Source of the DNA: Elmis aenea
Lineage: Eukaryota > Arthropoda > Insecta > Coleoptera > Elmidae
Direction: 5' to 3'
DNA: 64,000 nucleotides
NCBI GenBank assembly: GCA_947652605.1
Contig: OX393577.1
Coordinates: 28,337,466 to 28,401,465 of the forward strand
The stretch's first letter is position 1. Each line of letters begins with the position of its first letter. Below are positions 45,769-57,269 of this stretch, piece after piece. The notes below the pieces were generated by a model. That model was not told the DNA's origin, ran no database searches, and saw only the letters and a list, made by a program, of their open reading frames with translations. A program made the translations under genes and the position numbers.

Positions 45769-47870
45769 TAATCCAGATTCTCATGTTCTTCAATTTGAAA
45801 TATACACTCTGTATATGTACCTATACGATTAGTTTGTTATTTCATTTTAAAACAGGTAATCAAAAATACCATCGGTTGCGATGTCAGTAATCAGATTATT
45901 TACCATAAAAATATTCACATGGTTTTTTCTTAGTGAGAAATTGATGAGCGATAAGTGAGCGATAAATGAGGGAATGTTGAGTGAATGCCGATAAGATGGT
46001 ATATGCTCCCCAGTAAAGTAAAAATAAATGTGCACGGTAAAATATAATAAGCCGGAACCCGCCATAGTATCTGCCGTTTAATAATAATAAAACAGGGGAA
46101 TGAAAACATTCTTAGGAATTGTTTTAAAAGAATGTTTATAGTTAATTTTATTTTTTGTACTACCCAAATCATTCTACATGAAAAATGTTTTCTCCAAAAC
46201 TACATAATGTTGTGAAAGTGAGAAGAAGCTTGAATGTAAAATTTTCGCAGTAGGAGATTATAACTTAAATATAAAGTTGAATAAATATTTACAGCCAATC
46301 GGGTCTTACTGTTAGTACGCGCCTGGTTAAAAAAAATAGTTTGCTTTATATCTCGCAGGTCCAGTAGATCATTTATGAAAAACAGAATTGGATCAGGAGT
46401 ATGTTTAATATTTGAAAATAACTTTTGCAGATTATTTTTGAAAACGCTTAATATAGATGTAACAAACACGTCTGATCTAATTTAATGCTTTATAAACTCA
46501 CGAAACGTTTTTCATGCGAAAGAAATAAAACTGTATTTTTATAAATTTTCCGCGCCAATCATCGTATTTGCACGGTGTGTGCAATGGCAAACAAAGGCGT
46601 GCGTATTTTTAACCTAAACCGTTGTATGTAATTATTAAACGAATTGTGCTTCCAACATGATAACCATTGCATAATTCCTTATTCAACAATTCATGCTTAT
46701 TTGGTAATCCTATGTTATTAGCGATGCTAACTTCATTACGTTTTGTTTTGGTCGAATCTCGCCTTACAATAATAAAGGTCATAAACATGATCCAAGAATA
46801 AAAAAATCGAAAGAATTTAATTAAAGTAGCTTTGTCGGAGGTCGCAGTTTTTTGCTGCACGAAACAGAACAAATTAAAGCCGACAGGTGTCAGTGGATAT
46901 CATAGCATCGATTTATATCTCTAGTTTCACTTGCCCACACCAAATTGACAAAGATAACGATTTGGGGAAAATATAAAGATTGCTGATTAATAAAACCTGT
47001 AGTTTATTTTAATTTAACGTTTAATTTTTGATCTCGCATCTTTTCATTCCATTGTAATAACATGGTTGAGTGGTTGCAATGAAATTGTGTGGGTGGGTCT
47101 CTTAGAACGTGTATAATAATTATTTTCTTTACCGCAGAACCGATAACTATACATCTGCAACTTTTGTTGGGCATAATGGCCGCGATGGTTGAGTAGTTCT
47201 CTGCTGTTATAAAAATAAGTTAAACTCTATCTTTTGTATGATTTATAATGATTCGTTTCTTGCCGCCATGTTTTTTTTTAATGACACACGGGATCAAAAT
47301 TACAGAAGTAAGTTTTACTTTTTACTTACAGTAAAAACCCATTTAAATAGGAATTTGAAATTAATAGTACGAAAAAAAAAGGATTGTACTTATGAAAGCT
47401 ATTTTACTGCATATCTTGAGACGTTCAATAAATATAAAATGATACTTTTATTGTTACAAGCTCAAAATTTAGACAATTTAGAAGTACAGCCGTTTTATAT
47501 TTATTAGTAGGTACTATCTATAGGGGGTACGTTCCAGCCTTTTTGTACTAATCCATGCACATACGTAAACTATGGACTATTAAATGTATTAACCCATGTG
47601 AACCGCTGTTGGAACGCCTTAACGACATGCCTAACTATAAATGATATTTGTGAGTTCATAGAAATTTAAGCATTACATTTTAAGAAAGCAGCACTAACAC
47701 AGATTTGGCGAAACGGGAGTGCAAGACGGAATAAACCGGTTATTCTTAATGAGTAAATTAGTTTATTTTTTCGCCTCTGAATTTATTTTCGTACACAGCA
47801 CCGCAAACTCTATGACTGGATCGGCTAATACAATAATGCGTTGCATTGAACCGGCGATGTTTACTTACCA
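45769..47870. other. AT-rich stretch, nothing recognised
   Basis: Several 70-90-codon frames on either strand (45847-47507) have no motif. No repeat pair found. Confidence 0.45.
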
Positions 47871-47874
47871 GAGA

Positions 47875-48065
47875 CCACCTTAAGTCGCGTACAGATTAAG
47901 ACGAACCCAGGCGAACGCATGCGGCCGAATGGATGCGGCCGCGTGCGTGCAGTGTTCGGTAAAAATATTGCTTGCTGTCATTACAACGAACGAATTCGTT
48001 CGTAGCCATTCGTTCATGTTCGCGGGTACATGCGAAACCTCCATCCCATCAAACCCAGGCATCCA
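47875..48065. other. GC-rich segment with palindromes, probable transposon end
   Basis: About 190 bp of high GC and CpG, with ATGCGGCCGAATGGATGCGGCC direct words, and the perfect 18-bp palindrome ACGAACGAATTCGTTCGT at 47986-48003. GTCGCGTACAGATTAAGACG at the left edge could be a terminus. It abuts repeat I. A 60-codon minus-strand frame is chance. Confidence 0.45.
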
Positions 48066-48300
48066 GTTTCTTTATTCAGCGATAGTTCAATAGTTCTTGC
48101 CTGCGATCATGTACCGATTTTATCGTCCACAAATTAGTTCATGAATTAACCAGATACATAATGATCTGATAACTGCTGGAACAGCCTACTGAACGTCTGA
48201 TGGATAATCAGACTGCTGAAACGGGATATCGATACTGCGCAGAATCCTGATATCGAATGGTACATAGCCTTGCTGGAACAAACCTATGGGTAACTTTCAT
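48066..48300 (-). repeat. Dispersed repeat I, copy 2
   Basis: On the minus strand this follows copy 1 (12490-12700): TTCCAGCAAGGCTATGTACC, CGTTTCAGCAGTCTG, GTTCCAGCAGTTATCAGATC, then GTGGACGATAAAATCGGTAC and GGCAAGAACTAT. Divergence is considerable but the three internal subrepeats keep their order. Confidence 0.7.
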
Positions 48301-48775
48301 GCTTATATGGTAAATTTGCACAGCTCATGCTATTTTTTTTTTTGTTTTATACGTTTTTTAAAATTAGGTTGAATTAACTTTTATCCACAGTTCATGTCCT
48401 AAACAGCAAAAATTTGTGTAATTTTATCAGCATGTGTATAAAATAATGAGTAGTAGGTGACCATTGTTACTTATACAAATTGAGTTTATTTGTATCATAC
48501 TTTGAAATCAGCTTCATTTGCCCTTTTTCTACTTAAATTGTTAGGTAGATCTACACTCTCGCCGAGTGAACGCAAGACTGTTCGAGCGCGAGTGTGGTCT
48601 GTGGTGTGTGCGCCGACTCGGCTGGTGTTCGCTTGCCTCGACTCGCCGACGCTCCGTTTCGAGTTGGTATTTTGGTGGCGAGTTAAAGGAGGCGAGTGGC
48701 GAGTGCGAGCGACCCATCCACACTCTCACTATTGCTAGTTGAACGTTGTATGTTTGGTTCTTATTGTTTGTGTGT

Positions 48776-49390
48776 ATGATGGATAACAACGCTATCATGA
48801 AGTTTTTGGAGCGATACGAAATGGAACCGGTTATTTGGAACCCCAAAAATAAAGACCATAAAGATTAAAATAGTTATTTATGTATCAAGGCCAAAAAGTA
48901 CGTTTTGGCCGAGGTGCATATTACATTTTTTGTGCGATCGAATTAAAAACAATTTAAATTTTTAGTAATTTTCAAAATTATAGGTTAGAAACTACGTGAC
49001 ATTTTGTCACTGACAGATGACGGCGTATGTACTGCATTACCGGCCCTCGCCTTAGCAACGGCCGTAAAAGTTACTTTTTCGGCCGTTGCTAAGAATAACG
49101 GCCTGAAAAGTAACTTTTACGGCCGTTGCTAAGGATAGAGCCGGTAATGCAGTACTTTATGGTTGCTAACGCGTCCGTCAAACAGCTGTTTCTAGTACGA
49201 TCGCACAAAAAAAAAAAAAATGATGCTTGGGCAAGGATTAGCGAGGACTTGGAATTGCTAATAGCTGAATTTAAAAAAAAGGACACGCTGATGGCCACAT
49301 TTAGAGGCCTTTTAAGGAAAAAAAGGCTTCCATAAAGTCTGGAACTGGATCAGATGATGTGTATAAACCCATTTGGTTTGCCTTCAATTA
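48776..49390 (+). pseudogene. MADF-type DNA-binding gene of the Harbinger element (disrupted)
   Basis: Translation from 48776 reads MMDNNAIMKFLERYEMEPVI, then WNPKNKDHKD, where a family G element (48869-49209) has entered. It resumes at 49219 with NDAWARISEDLELL, then FKKKDTLMATFRGLLRKK, a one-base shift in the A-run near 49320, and KSGTGSDDVYKPIWFAFNYM. F-L-x-x-Y followed by P-x-I/L-W-N-P-x-x-x-x-Y/H-K-D and then the W and F positions fit the MADF/SANT-like domain encoded by Harbinger elements, which helps the transposase bind DNA and enter the nucleus. The upstream start is the first of two adjacent ATGs. Truncated after FNYM by the internal deletion. Confidence 0.88.
48869..49209. mobile_element. 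Family G palindromic element, short copy G1
   Basis: Nearly identical to 53523-53864 of the long copy, from AATAGTTATTTATGTATCAA to TACGATCGCACAAAA. It includes the hairpin CTTAGCAACGGCCGTAAAAG ... CGGCCGTTGCTAAG. It lies between codons for HKD and NDAW of the MADF gene. TTTTTTGTGCGATCG near the left and CGATCGCACAAAAAA at the right are inverted. It is followed by a run of A, so either the right half was lost or this is a distinct short form. Confidence 0.85.
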
Positions 49391-49393
49391 CAT

Positions 49394-49999
49394 GAAGCAT
49401 GGAGCATTATTTCATCCTTCAGGGCTTCATTCAAAGCAGCGCACACTTCAGGAATAATTTGAGATATAAGTTGACTTGAAAGTTTGAACAAAAAATGAAG
49501 ACTCTTGAAGCTGTCTCCCGAAGCCAAGAGTCTCAAAGTAATTGCAAGTCGAATTTTGGCTGGTATAGCTTCTCTCAATTGGACATTTTGTTTAGAAATC
49601 ACTGGTGAAATTTTATTTAACAGGTATTCAAAATCGGAGAATGACATTCTAGTAAAATTGTTAAATTCGCCAGACGGTTCACTGATTAGCTCAGCAAGCT
49701 GGACTTCTATGCTACTCCGTAAACAAATAATATTACTCATATTAACCTATCTCAAAAAATTGTTCAATTGATAAACAAACAGTAGTCAAAATAATGTTTG
49801 GACTGAATGAAAATTAAATAAAATTTCAAAATGAATTGCAAAACTGCACTTACCTTGTTCTATTACGGTGTATTGCCGTCATCCACCACCTCCTTTTTTT
49901 CCCAAGTTTTCGAAGTCTTCCGCTGTGATATATGTTTAAATAATTATAGTAGCTCACGGCACATAAAGAAATAGCAGTAGCAACTTTGACTCGATCCAT
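49394..49999 (-). pseudogene. Harbinger (HARBI1-like) transposase, N-terminal exons only
   Basis: Exon 1 (49999-49854) starts MDRVKVATAISLCAVSYYNY and runs through KLGKKRRWWMTAIHRNRT. It ends at a canonical donor, AAG|GTAAGT. An acceptor at ATATGAG|T lets exon 2 (49735-49394) continue in frame as SNIICLRSS, then EFNNFTRMSFSDFEYLL, REAIPAKIRLAITLRLLASG and DSFKSLHFLFKLSSQLISQI. RRWW near the N-terminus, F-R/T-M-S-x-x-x-F-x-x-L-L, then the I-x-x-x-x-R-L-A-x-x-L-R-x-L-A-x-G helix-turn-helix are standard in this family. The chain stops after EVCAALNEALKDEI. The DDE nuclease half is deleted, so it cannot transpose anything. The frame itself is intact, suggesting a young deletion. Confidence 0.9.
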
Positions 50000-50319
50000 C
50001 TTGGGAGAGTTTTTAAATATTAAAGAGCCACTCGGCGAGTGCCAGCGAGAGTATGGAAGGTAGTACTCGTCTAGGCACCACTCGCCGAGTGACTCGTCCG
50101 AGCGGTTCGGGCGAGAGTGTATTTACAAGTACAACACGTTGAGCCAGCATTGATTAAACTACCTGCACCAAAAAATCGTGTTAAAATAAATCTTATGTTG
50201 ACTTTCGTTTATGTTATTGTAGATTGTAGTGTCTTCCAACCATAGTAATGACCAATAGGCAGAATAATTTGTTTTGCTGTTTTACATGATTTTAATGCAC
50301 ACATAATTCTGTAATTATA

Positions 50320-51560
50320 CAGGGTGTCCCAGATTACATTTCCAGCATGGGGATCTCTTTGATTTTTGAGATATTACCCCTAACTTTATTTTTTCTTATG
50401 GGCCGCAAAGTTGGCTATGGAATAGTTAAATGTGCTTTATTTTTCTCTTTCAAATGGGATATTACTTGCTATATCTATTTTTATAAATGTCACAAAATAA
50501 AGAAAAACCGTATTTTACCAATCACTTATCAAGCTATCTATGAAAATAAAAACAAAAAACAACTAATTAAATGTCAAATGACCAATACTATTTGTCTGTG
50601 GTATCATTTATTAGAATTTTATATTATTGTTGTGTGATTCGATAGTATTTGTAGTAATTGTTATAATGATGGCTACATATAAAAATAGTTTAAAATTTGA
50701 CTTGCTGAGATGCTACATTCTTTACCATAAAAACTGTGTAGAAGCTGAGCGAATATACTTGAGCTATATCCCGAGAAAGGGCAACGAAGGGTGTGTACAG
50801 AAATTTGGAAATAAATTTAAAATAATTTTTTTTTTCGAGAAACCAACCAAAAATCCAAAACAAATCAATAATTATCTATTTAACACAGTTTTTATTGCAA
50901 AGAATGTAGCATTTCAACATTTAAAAATTTTAATGTTGTAAATGCGCCCATAATTATTTGATAACAAATTTGCTACAAAGACTATTGAATGACACAACAA
51001 TACTATAAAATTCTTATAAATGATACCGCAGACAAATAGTAACTGCCATTTTACATTTAATTAGTTGTTTTTTGTTTTTATTTTCATAGATAGCTTGATA
51101 AGTGATGGGTAAAATACGATTTATGTTCATTTTGTGACTTATTTATAAAAATAGATATAGCAAGTAATATCTCATTTAAACGAGAAAAAAAAAGCACATT
51201 GAACTATTCCGTAGCCAACTTCGCGGCCCATAAGTAAAAATGAAGTTAGGAGTAATATCTCAAAAATAAAAAGTGATAAAGAAAATCTAAAATAACAGTT
51301 ACATTCTCCATTACAAAGTACCTTAAGAAAGTACAAATAAAATTGTTCTAACGATTAAGGCAAAAAAGTTATGAGAGAAAAAAGAAATTGGACATTTTCA
51401 TATTTTTTGCTATAACATCTGAAGCACGAGGAATTTTGTACTTTTAAAAATTGGTGGTGGCTCCTCTCATACTAAGGAATAATTCATTTAATTTAAGCAA
51501 ACCTGTATCTCTTATAATAAGCGAGATCCCCATGCTGGAAATGTAATCTGGGACACCCTG
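50320..51560. mobile_element. Foldback family A, copy A4
   Basis: CAGGGTGTCCCAGATTACAT terminus at the left, complement at the right; TA at 50318-50319 and 51561-51562. The left arm has lost about 240 bp just after GCATGGGGATCTC. The right arm is full length and very close to that of A3. Open frames at 50347 and 50627 are again arm by-products. Confidence 0.92.
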
Positions 51561-51562
51561 TA

Positions 51563-52133
51563 TATGACTTTGGAAAAAATAAATCTAGACCATGGTAAAG
51601 AAACTAAAATGAAACTAAAAAACGTTCATACAATCTATAAATCAATATTCATATCCCCATGTTTCACTTTAATATGAATCTTTTATATTTATATTATAGA
51701 CACGTTTTTCATCCTTATCGCAAACAAAATTTTCACGGTTCATTTTCTTAAGTACAGCTACGTCATATTTCATCTCACATTTGCGTTTAGGCTATTTCCA
51801 TTTTTCAGTATTACACATTTGCATCAAATAATTACACTAATTAAGTTATTTGTGTTGCTACTTTGTAAAGATTTGTATATATTTCATATGATAAACTACG
51901 GAACGTTTTTTCAATGGAGGAGTGCTGTTAACATGAAAAGTTAGTGTAATACAAAATAATACTTTTATTATTACGAACTTAAAATTATCAATTAATTTAA
52001 AAATACTTCTTCTAGTAATTGTTTATTCCACTTTGATTTCTTTGCAAAATCATCTTTCACGTTTATTTTCTGATCTCGACCTAACGGCTAAAAACAATTT
52101 TACACTGTGGTGCGTACATGGTTACTGCTATTA
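51563..52133. other. AT-rich stretch, nothing recognised
   Basis: No supported feature. Confidence 0.5.
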
Positions 52134-52136
52134 TTA

Positions 52137-52276
52137 TGGTGCGTGTTCACGTGAGAGTAAACTACTCTCGATAGCAGCGTCGCCAAGGATACAGCCAATC
52201 GCGAGTTACTCTCAGGGGCTGTATCCTTGGCGACGCTGCTATCGAGAGTAGTTTACTCTCACGTGGAAAGGCACCA
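52137..52276. mobile_element. 140-bp perfect-hairpin MITE, TTA target site
   Basis: A 49-bp arm (52148-52196, beginning CACGTGAGAGTAAACTACTC) is followed after 20 bp by its exact complement (52217-52265). Outside this, TGGTGC and GCACCA close the unit, and TTA occurs at 52134-52136 and 52277-52279, as for PIF/Harbinger. 49 of 49 pairs implies a very recent copy or selection on the hairpin. Transcribed, it would fold like a small-RNA precursor. Confidence 0.85.
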
Positions 52277-52279
52277 TTA

Positions 52280-53520
52280 GGCTTTGCCATCTCTGTTAAA
52301 ATGTGATGTAAACAACTGGACTATAAAATTATGCCACTCTCACGTCGAGAAGAAATTAATTTCATATAATTAATAATAAGCAAATTTGAAATAAGATCAT
52401 GAGAAATATATGATATGGCGATAAGGTATAAACTTTTATGCAAATAACTCAGCCGAATCGACGATGCGTAAAAAGAAAAAACGATAAGGAAGATGCAGAT
52501 TAAACTTATATCAAGCGTATGCAACGCGTAAGCCAACGTACAACCCTGGGAGCTAAAACCACTCTCAAAAGGTATTATTATAAAACGATCGACCTGTGAT
52601 TAGGTAGGCCACTGCTGTATAACCATCAACGTGCTCCATATGTACTTGCTAAAATACACCTACCGTACGTGCAGTCAGCCAAAGCATTTTGATTGCCCGT
52701 TTAAACTGAAATTGGTATATACAGACTGTAACATAAAATATGATCAGTCGGTATAACTTTTATTTAATTCATATTTAGAATTCAAAAACATACAGGACGA
52801 CGGGTCAAACTATTGTATTGTTGAAAAATTTTGCTGAAGCGCGAAAAACCACAGGAGTTAGTATCAGTGTTGTAGTGCTTTGTCCAATTTATTGTGTTGC
52901 TTAGTGAACTAAGTTATTACCCATGTTTCATTCAACTTTTAATTAGAAGTAGGTATTACTTAATTAGCAAAATTAACTTACTAAGATTGTAGTTAGATTT
53001 ACTTAGGAAAAAAACGCAGTAATGAAAATTATTAAAAAAAAAATTGGAAACTTTGATAAGGACATTTTTACACAATTAGCCAAATCTCGTAAATTTTTTG
53101 CAACAAAGATATAAAACTATGTATTTTTGGGAAGCCAAAAAATGCTCGTTTATTTAAAGTCATGGCCAACTAGGGTTTATATTTAAAAAAATGTAAGTTT
53201 ACTTAATATCTCAAAAGTAAAGGTCACTAAAAAAAATTAATTTTGTTTTTAAATTATACACAAAAATCTGTATAAAAAAAGCTTTATAACATTTAGTTCT
53301 GTTTTAATAAATAAAAAAGTTTTTTAAAAATGATGAAATTTAATTTTTTGTATTTCAAAATGGAAAGCGATACAAAAAATCTGATAACATAGGCGTTCTT
53401 TTCTTAAAAACTAGCCCAAGAGACCGGATATTAGATTTTTGCTAACTATTACGGTAACCGTGTTTGTAATTTAAGAGAAAACATTTTTTAGAATGTATGT
53501 TATTTTGTAACATTTTTAAA
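52280..53520. other. AT-rich stretch, nothing recognised
   Basis: No motif or repeat pair seen. Confidence 0.5.
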
Positions 53521-53522
53521 AG

Positions 53523-54330
53523 AATAGTTATTTATGTATCAAGGCCAAAAAGTACGTTTTGGCCGAGGTGCATATTACATTTTTTGTGCGATCGAATTAA
53601 AAACAATTTAAATTTTTAGTAATTTTCAAAATTATAGGTTAGAAACTACGTGACATTCTGTCACTGCCAGATGACGGCGTATGTACTGCATTACCGGATC
53701 TCTCCTTAGCAACGGCCGTAAAAGTTACTTTTTCGGCCGTTGCTAAGAATAACGGCCTGAAAAGTAACTTTTACGGCCGTTGCTAAGGATAGGGCCGGTA
53801 ATGCAGTACTTTATGGTTGTTAACGCGTCCGTCAAACAGCTGTTTCTAGTACGATCGCACAAAATTTTTTTTTCTACTCATGTAGGTATATAAAAGTTGT
53901 CATTTTCTCACTGACTACCGTACATGAAAGTTTTACTTTCGTCTCTAGTGGCAGTGGCGAAAATCAGCGAAAATAATGTCAATGTCAAAATGAAATCGTA
54001 AAATTTACGATTTTTTATAGATTTAACTCATAATAAACTAAAATTGCGTTAATAGTCTTATCAAATAATTTGTAGCATTTACTACTTTTCAGGCCGTTAC
54101 CCTTAGCAACGGCCAAAAAAGTAACTTTTACGGCCGTTGCTAAGGAGAGGGCCGGTAATGCAGTACATACGCCGTCATCTGTCAGTGACAGAATGTCACG
54201 TAGTTTCTAACCTATAATTTTGAAAATTACTAAAAATTTAAATTGTTTTTAATTCGATCGCACAAAAAATGTAATATGCACCTCGGCCAAAACGTAGGTA
54301 CTTTTTGGCCTTGATACATAAATAACTATT
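53523..54330. mobile_element. Family G palindromic element, long copy G2
   Basis: AATAGTTATTTATGTATCAA at the left and its complement at the right bound 808 bp. Outer arms of about 240 bp (53523-53760 and 54090-54330) are nearly perfect complements. The left arm ends in its own hairpins of CCTTAGCAACGGCCGTAAAA and CGGCCGTTGCTAAG, and the middle carries a further segment with TACGATCGCACAAAA. Target duplication and class unknown. The left 340 bp recur at 48869. Confidence 0.88.
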
Positions 54331-56630
54331 ATGTCAATGTCAGTGTGGAGATGTCGCTATAGAGATGAAATTATTAATTAAAATTTTATACCTAATAATA
54401 ATTGTCATTTGGTTCGTTTACATTAACGTTCGTGCTATAATATAATTTTAATTTCGTAGAAAAAATAGCATTTACGACGCGAGATGAAATTAGTTTTTTT
54501 CGTTCGTAAGATTTGCTAACTCGCCGCTTCGCGGCTCAGGAATAAATCGCACCTCACTAAACAACTGGACTTTCATCTCTTGTTGTAAAATATACTATTT
54601 TACAGAAATTTATGGTTTACAGATTAATATCTAATTCTAATAAACCGAAAGTGATGGTGTTCCATTTTTCAAAGAAACATGCAAGGTGTTGCTATAAAAT
54701 AGCAAATCAGTAAACTATTTTCTTTAAAGTGTTTTTACTTTTTTCGTGCACAAAATAATAATTTTTTTTGAACTTTATTTAACCACCATGACCTGATGTT
54801 TTATGCGCTTTAAGGAATCTTATATGGTAATTAGGAATTGGTTTTAAAATAACAATGCGTGCATGTTTATTAACAGAATGAGACGCACGACGCACGTGCC
54901 TGAAATATTTCAATTGCGTCAATTACGTCGTTACGGACGCATTTACTTTGGAATAAATGAAGCGCGGTAGAAGCCAAAAGATTTTATTCTTTTGTTTTGT
55001 CATTGTTTTAGCAATCTAGGGTAACTATAAATAGGTGCGACAATTTAATAAATGCGCTGTATCAAGTATGAGAGATGGTCACCAAAAAATCCACAATGAA
55101 CCATAAAATCCGCACTAATAACACTTGTAGGTCTCGACAAATTTATGAGAAACAACCTTGCCCGACAAACATAAATCGTTAACGTGGTAATTACGGTTAC
55201 GCGGTTAGACCAAAACCTTTGTTTAGTTGCCTTAGTTCAACAGAATTACATATTTCCTGTGTCTATCATGAAACGTATAATTGATGTTTATTGTTATACA
55301 AGTAAATAATTAACACTTCCTTGTCATCGATTGTAATGAGTCATGTACCTATTGTAAAAATATATTATTGTAAGTTTACTGCCAAATTTGAAATAGTTAG
55401 TTAGTTTAATATCACTTGAATTATGTGCACATTTTGGCTAAATCCAATATATTTGTTCTAAGAAATAAATGCGTTTAAATGTCACGTTACTTTGGAGAAT
55501 CTATACTCGCTTTCGGTGATTCATTTTTAGCAATTAACCTCTCGTAGGATGGTAATGACTGGGAGTCGTTGACTTTATACTGATATTAATTATTTTATTG
55601 TATTTTTGACCACTACGAGAAGTTCAAATTAAGCATGAAATGTAAATATTACAATTCGTTTATAAGAGAAAAAAGTAAACAATAAAATTGGTACTATACG
55701 GGACTTTTTAGATTTTTCTGATGAAATTTATTCTATTTAAAACTTTGTAACTAGAGAAAAATTACAGGAATGGCAGAAAAGTTTATTAATCGTTATGCAA
55801 AAATGGGTTGCAATATTTCAACATTTCTTTAAACATTTAATACATTTTAAACACCTATCGCTAATTGTTGAGTATGCTTGACGTTTGCCGGGTTTAAAAG
55901 CTTCTACTAAGAGAGTATTTTATCATAAATAAAATTTGTAACAAAAAAATAAATAAATTCAGAGTTGAAACACTGTACACTTGCATTTACGCCAAATTTA
56001 ATTATAATATGAATTATATAGTATTTTATGATTAAATAAAAAAATTAAATTACCTGTGTGAAAATGCATTCCTCCCAAAAATAATATTGAAATAAAAATA
56101 AAAATTTAAACTATTATTAACTATCGATTAATTAAAGTATTCATTATATTTGTTGTGTTTAATAAAAATTATATTTTATTGTTATTGATGCGAAAAATGC
56201 TTTAAAATTAATTTTTTATATGCGTCTTTAAGACCACTGCGAAAAGGTAAATTTTGTTTTTTAAATGGCGGCATTCGACGAGGTTTGGTACAGGTTTCCG
56301 CCCGTGGGCTCTCTCTGTCCTTTATTTTCTCTACGAAAATATGTACACCGTAAATATACCCAGTACTCAATATACTTTAAAAGCACAAATTGCGATGGAA
56401 ATAGATTTTTGTTTTTACTCAGGTTGTTTGACGAATGCAACTGTAGCCAGCGTCAACAAAGTTCCAATATTTTTTTTTTTAATTTTCATTGTAATGAAAG
56501 TGTATTTTTTTATGCAATTAAGGTGTTGCGTTCCTCAGAAAATGTTCTAATCATGTCCAAATATTTAAAAATTGTCTGATTACAGTTTTTAAACGTGATT
56601 TTATTATTTTTTAAAGGTTAAAGATTTTTT
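54331..56630. other. Mostly AT-rich, nothing firm
   Basis: A short GC block near 54520 (CTCGCCGCTTCGCGGCTCAG) can form a small hairpin. The overlapping frames at 56182-56579 around CCGCCCGTGGGCTCTCTCTG lack recognisable motifs; they may be part of an unknown repeat. Confidence 0.45.
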
Positions 56631-57156
56631 ATATACAGGGTTCTCGTTTTTCGAGGGCCACTATGGGGATCTCGTAAAAGGTAAGAGTTACGACCGGTTA
56701 AATTGGGGCCAAATTGTATATTCAGGTGCTTAATAAGTTGACGCAAACAGAACTCATCTAGCTTTTTTAGTTTTTGAGATATAGGGGAAAAAGTAAAAAA
56801 GTGGTGTTTTGTTTTTTGCCCGTGACTTTTTTATTTGATGTCGAATTTCATTTCTGTAAAAACGTTTACGTGGTCACTTTTTGCAAGGAATCAAAATCTC
56901 CAATTATATTTACCATGCGACGTTTCGTTTTTTAAAAACCATCATCAGGTAATTTTTTTGTTATAGACGCTATATCTGATTTTAACGCCAATTTGTAGAG
57001 CATTTTCAGATAAGGTGACATTTGTGACATTAATTAAAAAAAAAAAAAAAAAAGCGCGTGAAACGTCAAAACGGCTTGTGTATGGTCCAAACCTTAGACC
57101 ATATATAAAATAATGTAAAAATTGAAATAAGAAAACCAGTCATCACGAAGTTTCGA

Positions 57157-57249
57157 TCGCACTGTACGTGCCCGCCCGCATTTGGAAGAGCCACACTCAA
57201 GGGGCCAAAGAGCCGCATGTGGCTAACGAGCCGCGGTTTGCCGACTACT
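57157..57249 (-). mobile_element. hAT-like end (CAGTAGTCGGCAAACC)
   Basis: On the minus strand CAGTAGTCGGCAAACCGCGG begins a GC-rich stretch with GGCTC repeats (GAGCCGC, GTGGCTCTTCC), a well-known hAT terminus form. No left end is visible; the other side runs into H sequence and an A-run at 57031-57049. Confidence 0.65.
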
Positions 57250-57269
57250 GGATTAAACTGTTGCCATTG

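Larger units (their letters stand above)
48553..50120. mobile_element. PIF/Harbinger transposon, internally deleted
   Basis: ACACTCTCGCCGAGTG at the left and the complement of ACACTCTCGCCCGAAC at the right form the ends, with many CACTCGCCGAGTG-type words in the GC-rich subterminal zones (48553-48730 and 50025-50120). Between them lie, converging, a MADF-domain gene (plus strand) and the first part of a Harbinger transposase gene (minus strand). The deletion joins the two near 49390, removing the catalytic DDE region. The usual 3-bp TWA duplication is not obvious at these edges. Confidence 0.88.

Noticed and set aside
46609..46872. 87-codon minus-strand frame and its neighbours at 45847-46469
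   Set aside because: No motif or supporting signals.
48490..48846. Frames of 82 and 101 codons at the Harbinger left end
   Set aside because: They lie over the GC-rich terminal repeats and MADF start in wrong frames.
49126..49335. A 69-codon frame running from family G into the MADF gene
   Set aside because: The first part is transposon sequence; only the second half is MADF coding.
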